DNA of 64,000 nt from Narthecium ossifragum (Eukaryota; Streptophyta; Magnoliopsida; Dioscoreales; Nartheciaceae): NCBI GenBank assembly GCA_963920575.1, contig OY986964.1, positions 18,891,395-18,955,394 on the forward strand, written 5' to 3'. The stretch's first letter is position 1. Each line of letters starts with the position of its first letter. Under the pieces are notes generated by a model, which made no database searches, was not told the origin of the DNA, and worked only from the letters and a program-made list of their open reading frames with translations. Below are positions 1-7,769 of this stretch, piece after piece. Position numbers and translations under genes: made by a program.

Positions 1-350
1 GAGTCAAAGTAAGAGTAGAGAAGGGAAGGAGAGTCTAGGTGGAAGTGGGGAAGGAAAAGAGAGGGGGAAGAGAAAGGAAGGCGGTGGAGGCCGGGGAGGC
101 GGCGATGATGAGCCGGGAGGAACTAGGCGTCAGCGACGAGGCCACATTTAGTCGGCCTAGAGGTTGCGGCTAGCCCGGGCGGCGACATGGCCGCAAGCAA
201 GCTGCCTTGGGCCTCTTTGCGAGGGCCGGGAGGCGCCGGAGCTGGAGATAAAGGAGAATAAGGGGCCGGAGCAAGGAAAGAGAAGGAAGAGGAGGAAGAA
301 GGAAGTGGGAGCCACGGAGCGGCTTGGGCAGCTTGGCCGCGTGGACGCGA
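1..350. repeat. Purine-rich repeat flank (copy 1)
   Basis: G/A-rich stretch of GGAAGG, GAGAGG and GAAGGAGG words, repeated at 25593-25942. Open frames on both strands here are compositional and show no recognisable domain. It abuts the family III LTR and resembles the purine-rich part of the inverted family III LTR at about 43200-43480, so it may be a rearranged piece of that family. No gene seen. Confidence 0.5.
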
Positions 351-845
351 TGCGCGTGTGAGGACCCGTACCTCCAACCAAGTCCGACTGCGTTAGGTCG
401 AGGGTTTGGTGTTGTTGGTTTGGCTCGGTTGGCCTTGGTTTTCAATCTGTTGATCGCATCGCTGTTTTTGGACCTCAAGAGTAATTTCGTAAAATTATGC
501 ATTGTCAGTCGGTTTAACACCCGCATAGTGCATACACGGCCTTGGATTGATGTATGTGATTGATTAGAACCTTAGGGGTGCTTTTGATCGGAAAATCGGA
601 GCTCGATCGGGAAAAGTTCTAGACATACCAATCTTGGCTAGCTGGTTACGTTGAATTCTCTGTGGGGTTGAGCCCTGGGATTTGACGGCGGACGCACGTC
701 TTCTGTCACCCCCCACCGCGCTTACGGCTCTATACCCCAACCCAACTTGCTCTGGCCCCGGGTCCTCCCGCATCTCTACTACAGAACCGGACATGAGAGT
801 TTCTTCTCATCCAGCTCCTCGCGAATGAAAGGATTCCAAGATCTC

Positions 846-853
846 TATAAATA
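846..853 (+). promoter_or_regulatory. TATA box of family III LTR
   Basis: TATAAATA followed by a C/T-rich leader (856-910), as expected for the U3/R boundary of a plant LTR. The same site is at 26438-26445 in the second copy. Confidence 0.55.
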
Positions 854-1369
854 CCCATCTCTTTTCTCTCTCTTCTCTTTCTTTTCCTTTCCCTCTCTTC
901 CTCTCGCTCATTGGCTGCCGGCTTGGAGATCCGCGACGATCGAAGTGGAGGATCTGGTAGATCGCCGGCTTGTCTATACATGTAGGTGTTTCTACGTAAT
1001 TCTACCGAGTTGGTTTACCTAGGATTGGTTTATTGTGGATTTGGTGTGTTTGTGTTCTTTGGATTGTTATGGAACTTTATATTCTAGTGTAGTAGCATGT
1101 TTAGAACATTCCTACCCAATCAATTCCATATTTAACCAGTCGATTTGGTTTCTATCGTCGTTTAATCGATTTTTTCGGCTTTTCGACTGAAACAAGCCAT
1201 ATTTGATATTTTACGGATGAAACTTCAAAGTTCTTCCATAGAAAGGTTCCTGGTAGTGTCCTCTACTACCCTACAAACTTTCATTTCATTCGGACAAATT
1301 TTGATAGATCAAATCCAAGAAATTGCATTTTCGACACTATTCATGTGAATAATAACCGTCGTATGAAGG

Positions 1370-1790
1370 ATCGATTTTCTGTAGGAGAGGATCGATCTGT
1401 TAGCTTTCATATTCCTTCATTCGTATGAAGATGATCGATCTTCTTGGGTAGAATATCGATCTCTTCTATACTGATAAGGAGATTTTGTTGGTTTTCTGTT
1501 TTCATTGAAACAACCGAGTTGTAACTTGATTTCTAAGCTTTCTGTGCATGATATTGTATCACTTTCAAGATGAAAGGTGTAGATCTTTGAATCTACTTTC
1601 TAATTCCATTGATTTCGTAATTTTCTGATTTTCCTATGATTTATGGAGAAGTTTCTACAAGACCGCGATGAAACAGAAATTTAAGGAAAGATCGATCTTC
1701 TTGTCTTGACAGAGTGGACGTATAAGGAAGATCGATCTTCATGGGTAGGAAGATTGATCTTCATGGGTAAGAAGATCGATCTCTTCTTAT
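1370..1790. repeat. GATCGATC-rich block in family III LTR
   Basis: About eight degenerate copies of a palindromic word (GATCGATCTTC, ATCGATCTCTTC, GATCGATCTG) lie in an otherwise A/T-rich region, with spacing of roughly 20-60 bp in two clusters (1370-1470 and 1690-1790). The second copy of the block is at 26962-27382. Similar words recur in the Athila LTR. Confidence 0.6.
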
Positions 1791-3400
1791 ATGCTGATAG
1801 CTAAAAGTGAATTCGATTTCAATGATTTTGGTTTCCTTTCAACCCGGATTTGTTGTATGTCCTTCCCAATGATTAGTATGATATTTTAGTTCGAATTTGA
1901 TGAATTTGCCATCGAATTATGCCATGATTTGTGGTTTAGTGTAATTTACGAAAATTACCGATCTTAATCGATTTCTTTGATTTCGTCGATCAATTGTCTT
2001 CCGATCGACTCGATGCCTTAGTATGTCTTGCTGATGCATGCTTAGGACCACACGTTGGCTTTTCATGGATTTTGACGGGATTTTAAGAGGCTTTATGTTA
2101 AGATTTCTATTGTGGGATTTAAACACCTAAATTGCATACTTAGTGTAAATGGCCCGAAGGTGTGCCTTTATTGATTTGTGGTTAACCGAGGAAGTCATGG
2201 CCCTCAAGAATGTGTAGAATAAATGGGCTAAAGGTGTGCCCTATTGCTTTAATTGATAGCCCAATTGATAGCCGGCGCACGTCGGGGGCGTTAACATAGG
2301 TTGATTGAATTATTGATTGGATTGGTTAGCTTGATTGGTTTGGTTGGATTGGTTGGTTATTTGGTTGGTAGTCCTATCATTGTACTTGTAGACCAGATAC
2401 CCGCTGGGTAACTGTGGAACCTTAGCCTGTTGTGTGCCAGCACTGCACCAAAGGCTATTGTATAATGGCGTTGCCGATTGCTGTTAAAAAATCAACTTAA
2501 ACTATGGACTTTGATGTTGATGTGGCATATAGTGACATCAAGATGCTTGAATAGGTACATGCACTATATATGCATTGGAGGGATTTCAGGTTAGGCGTGG
2601 GCAATGGGTTGATCGTCGATCCGAGGGATCGGGCATTGTGGTGCCAGTCCCAGCGTGGTCGGTTTAGAGAGGTTGGATCCCATGGTAATCAATGGGGTTA
2701 TGGAGCCCATTGGCATCCTTTAGACTTAGACGGAGAAACAACACTGTTGTTGTTTTCCTCCCTTTTAGTGTGACTTAGAGTAGAACTGATGTCGCTCAAA
2801 TGTGTCTCGCATAGCGGTCGGGGTGCAGTACAACATAAGAGAGGTCGAATCCATATGGAAACAAGCAGAAAGTATTCAGAAACACAGATAACAAATATAT
2901 TGGAAACAATCAAGAGCATAAGAGTTAAGAAAATTAGATTGAATATGTAATGGTAAAGTGAAGTTAATAAAGGAAATCAAGACTTGGATGAGGTTAGGCT
3001 TCAGAAATCTCTCACTCGGACTTGGGTTCTTCTCTTACCAATGACTCATGTAAAACTCAGTAAAGGGATTCACATCCAAATCTCCTCGACAGTAATGTTT
3101 GGAGCTATGAATTTGATAGAATATAAATGTCTCTTTCTATGTTTGGTTCTTCTCATTGTAGCCCTTACTCTATCATACCAGAATCTAAGAATACACGATA
3201 CCGGTTGTCAGTATAGGCAATGCATAGCAAAGATTTCATGAGACTAGATAGGAGAACAAGAGAGTTATCTATGGGATCACAATATCATAACAAAAGCATG
3301 ACTAGATTTATAATAATGTTCAACCACATAACCATCTATGAAGATCCAATACGAACCAATGATAGAGTTTAAACATTAAAGATTAAAACACGAACCAATG

Positions 3401-4689
3401 TGATACGAGTCGATCCGACTCGACTAACTGGACCCGAACCCAGAAGAGGAACCAAGCTGGTTCAGCCTCTTTCCTAGTTTGACTTGGACTTCCCTAGTTC
3501 AAACTAGAGTATTTAATTAGTATTTATCATTAGTCTTTTTATTGAGTCCTAGTTGATGGTTAGGAATTAATTAAGAGTCCCTTTGAGTTAGGAAGTTGAG
3601 TTGAGTCAGAAACCTTATTACTTGCTAATCAAGCAAGGGGGTTTTTCTAGTGGATTAGGACTCTGTCAAGGTCTCTATAAAAGGACCTTAGTAGTTTGTA
3701 TTAGGTTATGCATGAGATGAATGAAGAGTTATGAATTATTAAGAGTAGTTGATAAGTTATCATAGGAGTAGAATATCATAGGAGTAGAAGTAAAGTAGAT
3801 TCCACCAGATATCTACCATAGATCCACCTTCTTCCCCGTCGATCATCTTCTCCGCAGCCGGCATTGCCTTCACCTTCAATTTCCTTCTCCCCGTCACTTT
3901 CTCTCTCCGCCACGACAGTGACCCCACCGCCACGTCAGCGCCACGTCACCCGCTACTGTTCATCATCTCCTTCCTCTCTCTCCCGTGCCCTAACCCTAGC
4001 CTCACCGCCGTTCTCCCCTCTCCGGCCACCCCCGTCGCCACCTAAACCCGCCATCCTCTTCCCCTTGGCACCACGACTCCGGCCATACCCTCCATCGCCC
4101 GCGTCGTCGTCTCCGGCCTCTTCCCCCGGCAACCCGACCCTCATCCTCACCGCCATCAACCACGCCCGATCCCTATTCCACCTCCAAAACATCCCTAAAG
4201 CCTTCCTCGTCTCCCCACGACCCTTTCCCGACCATCTTCCCGACGTCCCAAGCCCCAGCCGAGCTCCCCGTCGTCCCCGACGCCGGTGAACCCAACCCCG
4301 CCGCCCTTGACCTCTAGATCCCGCCGATCTAGCCCACCTCCGACCAATCCACTCCGGTGGATCTCTTCCCCATCAACCCACGAACTTTCCTGCCACTACC
4401 CCAACCGCCGTCGCCGCCCCTACGCCGGCGATCTACTCCGGCGAACCACAGCTCTTGGATCAACCCGGTTCAGCCACTTCAATCAGGTTCAGCCCAATCA
4501 AGTCCGGTTCAACCAAGCCAAGCCACTTAGCCCAATCAAGTCAAGCATGACCCAATTCCTTGAGCTAGATTCGATCCAATTAGCCAAATCAGCCAGTTGG
4601 ACTCAATCAAGCCCGATCAGACTCAATTCTGATCGATTGGAGCAGTAGAGACCCATTACGAGAGGATCACGAGTAGACCGCTCGTAACA
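3401..4689 (+). mobile_element. Solo family II LTR, 1289 bp, TSD CAATG
   Basis: Starts TGATACGAGTCGATCC and ends CGCTCGTAACA, flanked by identical CAATG duplications at 3396-3400 and 4690-4694. It has one TATA box (TATAAAAG, 3676-3683). There is no internal region, so it is a solo LTR left by LTR-LTR recombination. The C-rich centre (3830-4450) is open in several frames but has no recognisable protein. Confidence 0.9.
3676..3683 (+). promoter_or_regulatory. TATA box of family II LTR
   Basis: TATAAAAG in the context CTCTATAAAAGGACC. This context recurs in the family I, II and IV LTRs of the window, and marks the likely U3/R boundary about 275 bp into the LTR. Confidence 0.65.
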
Positions 4690-4831
4690 CAATGAGAAAG
4701 AAACCCTCATCCTTGCTTAGTCATCCATCCGCCATGCTTGAAAATTACTCATCCATGGATGGTGGCTTGGTCTCCTTCTTCCTCTAGAAAAGTCTTCCAA
4801 AAAGCTCTCTTTGGATAAACCCGAAGTCTCT

Positions 4832-4839
4832 TATTTATA
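4832..4839 (-). promoter_or_regulatory. TATA box of Athila-like LTR
   Basis: TATAAATA on the minus strand (CCTATAAATAAGAG), the expected promoter of the Athila-like LTR and in the same orientation as its gag. Confidence 0.5.
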
Positions 4840-4879
4840 GGCTCCAAAAGTCTTTAACTCGGATTAGATCTTGACCCGT

Positions 4880-5270
4880 TATTTTGCTTAACCGCCATAT
4901 AAAGATCGATCTTCTAGGAATGAAGATCGATCATTTCATCCCGTAGAACTGGCTGCGCCCGAGGAAGATTGATCTCTTTAAAGGAGAAGATCGATCTTTT
5001 CCATCATCGAATTTCTCAATTTTCTCAACTGCGAAGAAGATCGATCTCGTTATAGGAGAAGATCGATCTTTTATTCCATTTTTCCTGTTTAGGCTCGTGG
5101 TCGATCTTCGCATCGACCCCGAGAAGCCTTTTTCGTGACAAAGGCTCACAGTTGATGTGACGGATGATGCGACGATTGACCGTGCGTCTCTGTATTGTAT
5201 CTTTTGTCTTGCCTTAATATAGATCGATCTTTTATGTAAAGAAGATCTATCTTCTTTTCTTCGTATTTCT
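4880..5270. repeat. GATCGATC block and copia-like cassette in Athila LTR
   Basis: At least seven GATCGATC-type words lie at 4900-5070 and 5220-5255. Between them, 5095-5190 resembles a segment of the copia LTR (35495-35580): both run GCATCGACC, then AAGC, then TTTTTCGT or GTTTTCGT, then a GATGT..ACGG..GATG series. The second copy is at about 30471-30861. Confidence 0.55.
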
Positions 5271-5491
5271 TTTGCCATTCAACTCTGCGCCCTGGGTACT
5301 AAAAGTATTGTAATTTCCTCTAGAAAACTAGGAATTATGAACTGTAAAATTCTGCAGAAACTAGACTTCAAGAGCTTTCCAATAATGTATGGCACACTAT
5401 CTGATTCTTCATGACCATGTACAGTTTAATCTTCCATGTTTATCCATGTAACCTTTTCAGCTTATCCTCTTTTCTTTCCTTGGATTTCTGC

Positions 5492-6073
5492 TCAATCAGT
5501 AAATGTAGGCCTAGGAAAACCGGATGCATTATTAGGAGGGTTAGAAAAAGGCTTATTGGGTGGTGGTTGATGATGCTTGTTGCTTTGTGGAGCGTTCGAC
5601 TTCCAGCTGAAGTTTAGATGCTCTCGCCACCCTGGATTATACATCTCTGAATAGGGAGTGTACGGCCTCCTGAATACACCCACGGCATTGCAATGTTCAT
5701 CGTACATGCCCCTCATCACAGCATAGGTGGGGCAATTGTCAATCTGGTGATCCACGCCCTGACAGATCACACAAGGCCTAGCTGGCTTTGAAGGTTCACA
5801 ATATGGAGAGGTCCAGGCAGCCATCTTATTTTTGTTCTTTCGTAGCTCCAGCTCCCTTGTCAGACTCTCCACTTTAGCCTTGAGTGCATCTTCCTCGCAC
5901 AGCTGATATATTCCTCCACCCTGTTGCTGCGAAATGGTCTGGCTCTGCTGGTACTATCTGATGCGCTCGGCCCAGTCCATGTATGAGATTTCTCATTAAG
6001 CTCTGTAAAATACTCTATAACTGCATCAGGATCTTTTTGTAAAAAGTCACCATTACACATCATTTCGACAAAT
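5492..6073 (-). pseudogene. Athila-like gag, C-terminal part, copy 1
   Basis: Retroelement capsid/nucleocapsid polyprotein fragment. Seen: a segment with TRQFVEMMCNGDFLQKDPDA, typical of Athila/Tat gag, then a CCHC zinc knuckle (CVICQGVDHQIDNC, C-x2-C-x4-H-x4-C), then a proline/asparagine-rich tail ending PRPTFTD. The parts lie in different frames (breaks near 5870 and 5990), so the gene is dead. The N-terminal half is separated from it by a copia insertion at 6074; in the complete copy it is at 36242-36786. No protease, RT or integrase follows: the tail runs almost straight into the LTR, so the parent element was gag-only. Confidence 0.8.
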
Positions 6074-6078
6074 TGTCG

Positions 6079-6802
6079 TGTTAGCCCTAATATTGTTTCG
6101 ATGATGTCAATGTATAATTGATGATAAAACATTGGTTTAATATTATTATCCCTTAATTTGGAAAGCATTAAAATCATATTTAATGTGTTTTTGTACTGAC
6201 GGTCGATGTGACGGACGATGCATGGATCGACCGTGGGGTATGGCGGTTGATGCGTGGATCGACCGCGGAAGATGTTCTTAGGAAAATAGGCTGACGGTTA
6301 ATGTGACGGTCGATGGGACTGTGGCCTATGTGACTTGGCTCAAAGGAGTGACGGTCGATCGGTGCATCGACGGTGGGAAGCAGTTTTCGTAACAGAGCCT
6401 GACGGACGATGTCACGGTCGATGGGACGGTCGATCGTGAGGCTTGATGAACGATGTGTGGATCGACTGTGGCTCAAGAAAAACCTGGCGGACGATGTCAC
6501 GGACGATGCGACGGACGACCGCCAGCCCAGAAAAGAGTCGTTAAAGAGCCGTTGGAGGAGAAGGAAATAGCCGTTGGGAGGCTATTTGGAGGGATTTGAA
6601 GCTCAGCTATAAAAGGGAGGCAGCAAACTTGCCAAGCACTTAGAGGGAGCAAAGGGATTATTGTAATCATATTCTAGCAAGTTTCTATCTCTTATTAGTG
6701 AGCTAAACCTTTGTAAAACTACTTCGAGTGTGAAGTAGACTTTGAGAGAAATATCCTAAAGAGATATTAGAGAGATTATAAGGTTGTCAAGCACCCGTAA
6801 GC
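6079..6802 (+). repeat. Copia (family VI) 5' LTR, truncated by the gap
   Basis: Starts TGTTAGCCCTAATATTG after TGTCG at 6074-6078, the same 5-bp TSD that flanks the complete copy. It holds many GACGGTCGATG / CATCGACCG words (6190-6520) and a TATA box at 6608-6615. The sequence stops at the run of N, 724 bp into a 1023-bp LTR. Confidence 0.85.
6608..6615 (+). promoter_or_regulatory. TATA box of copia LTR
   Basis: TATAAAAG in AGCTATAAAAGGGAGG, about 530 bp into the LTR. The same site is at 32199-32206, and a third is in the 3' LTR near 35745. Confidence 0.6.
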
Positions 6803-7002
6803 NNNNNNNNNNNNNNNNNNNNNNNNNNNNNNNNNNNNNNNNNNNNNNNNNNNNNNNNNNNNNNNNNNNNNNNNNNNNNNNNNNNNNNNNNNNNNNNNNN
6901 NNNNNNNNNNNNNNNNNNNNNNNNNNNNNNNNNNNNNNNNNNNNNNNNNNNNNNNNNNNNNNNNNNNNNNNNNNNNNNNNNNNNNNNNNNNNNNNNNNNN
7001 NN
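6803..7002. other. Assembly gap (200 N)
   Basis: Exactly 200 N, a conventional placeholder. The left flank ends inside a copia LTR and the right flank starts inside a family I LTR. In the uninterrupted copy the two flanks are 13,572 bp apart (32394-45965). Confidence 0.95.
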
Positions 7003-7707
7003 AGGAATCCTATTCCTAGCTGGTTTGCTTACTTAGATGATTTCCTAGTTAGTAGTTATCTTGATTGAGTCAGTTTCCTAGATTGAGTTCAGTTTATGAT
7101 TTGCTTAAATCAGTTCCTATTATGAGTCCTTGTTATTAGGAAGTTGAGATAAGATTGAGTCTTATTAGAAAAGTCTGGTTACTTGCTGATTAAAACAAGG
7201 TAGTATTCAGGTTGTAGTAGAACTCTCTTGAGGCCTCTATAAAAGGACCTCCATAGCTTGTAATTATGCATGGACGAATTTATGAGAGTTATTATTTAGT
7301 AGAGATAAATCCTAGGAGTAGAAGTAATATAGGAGTAGCAGTAACCTAGTTTCCTCATAATCCACCAGCCACCTTCATCTCTCTCTACAGCCGGTCTTTC
7401 TCCATCACCGGTCTCCTTCTCCGCTGCCATCCACTCCTTCGCCACCATCATCACCACTACCAGCCATCACCCACGTTCTCCAAGGCTTGGATCTCCAAGA
7501 GAAGCCAGCCAACCCTAGAGGAGCTGCAAGGTATCCCTCTTCTCATCCATCTCCTCCTCTAGTCTTCGTCTTCCTCGTCGAATACCTAGGGTCCTTCTCC
7601 TAAAACCCTAAAGGTATCTCTCGACCTAGCCTTAGATTTGGCTAAAGAGGATCTGAGATAAGGCAAGAGACCCGGTACGAAAGCCCTTGAGAAGGTGCAT
7701 CGTATCA
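7003..7707 (+). repeat. Family I 5' LTR, truncated by the gap
   Basis: The last 705 bp of the 824-bp LTR seen whole at 45847-46670. TATA box (TATAAAAG) at 7238-7245. It ends GCATCGTATCA and is followed at once by a primer-binding site. Confidence 0.9.
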
Positions 7708-7710
7708 ACT

Positions 7711-7722
7711 TGGCATCAGAGC
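7711..7722 (+). promoter_or_regulatory. Primer-binding site, family I
   Basis: TGGCATCAGAGC, one base from the tRNA-iMet primer site TGGTATCAGAGC, three bases after the LTR end. The same site is at 46674-46685. Confidence 0.75.
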
Positions 7723-7769
7723 TCCGTTCCGCGGACTGTGCCGCCCAAAGCCTTCCGGAAGCTACTCTG

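Larger units (their letters stand above)
351..2789 (+). repeat. Family III LTR-like sequence (Ty3/gypsy), copy 1
   Basis: From about 351 (TGCGCGTGTGAGGACCC) the sequence aligns with the start of an inverted LTR at 43823 that begins TGATAGGTTGTGAGGACCC, directly after a polypurine tract. A TATA box with pyrimidine-rich downstream sequence follows, then a long A/T-rich region. The right edge is where the Athila LTR begins; the true LTR end is not visible, so 2400-2789 is assigned only by position. No TSD could be matched. Confidence 0.55.
2790..5459 (-). repeat. Athila-like 3' LTR, copy 1, split by a solo LTR
   Basis: Minus-strand LTR. Its 3' end (TGTCGCTCAAATG on the plus strand) matches 37087, where the same end is followed by an Athila-type primer site. 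A minus-strand TATA box lies at 4832-4839. The start is placed at about 5459, just after a purine tract on the minus strand (plus 5460-5480), so this edge is approximate. A solo family II LTR (3401-4689) splits it; without that it is about 1.38 kb. It lies directly downstream of gag, with no pol between. Confidence 0.6.

Noticed and set aside
123..981. Several 65-118 residue open frames on both strands (and the same at 25715-26614)
   Set aside because: They overlap each other in purine- or GC-rich LTR sequence, have low-complexity composition and no domain.
1370..1790. CRISPR-like array from the repeated GATCGATC words
   Set aside because: Repeats are short, degenerate and irregularly spaced, and the genome is a plant's.
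3864..4648. Ser/Pro/Arg-rich open frames in family II LTR bodies (also near 15600, 20490, 29456, 54567, 58909)
   Set aside because: The body of a solo LTR with strong C bias; frames are not kept between copies of the family and are mirrored on the opposite strand.
6784..7068. Open frame spanning the run of N
   Set aside because: It exists only because unknown bases contain no stop; not a gene.
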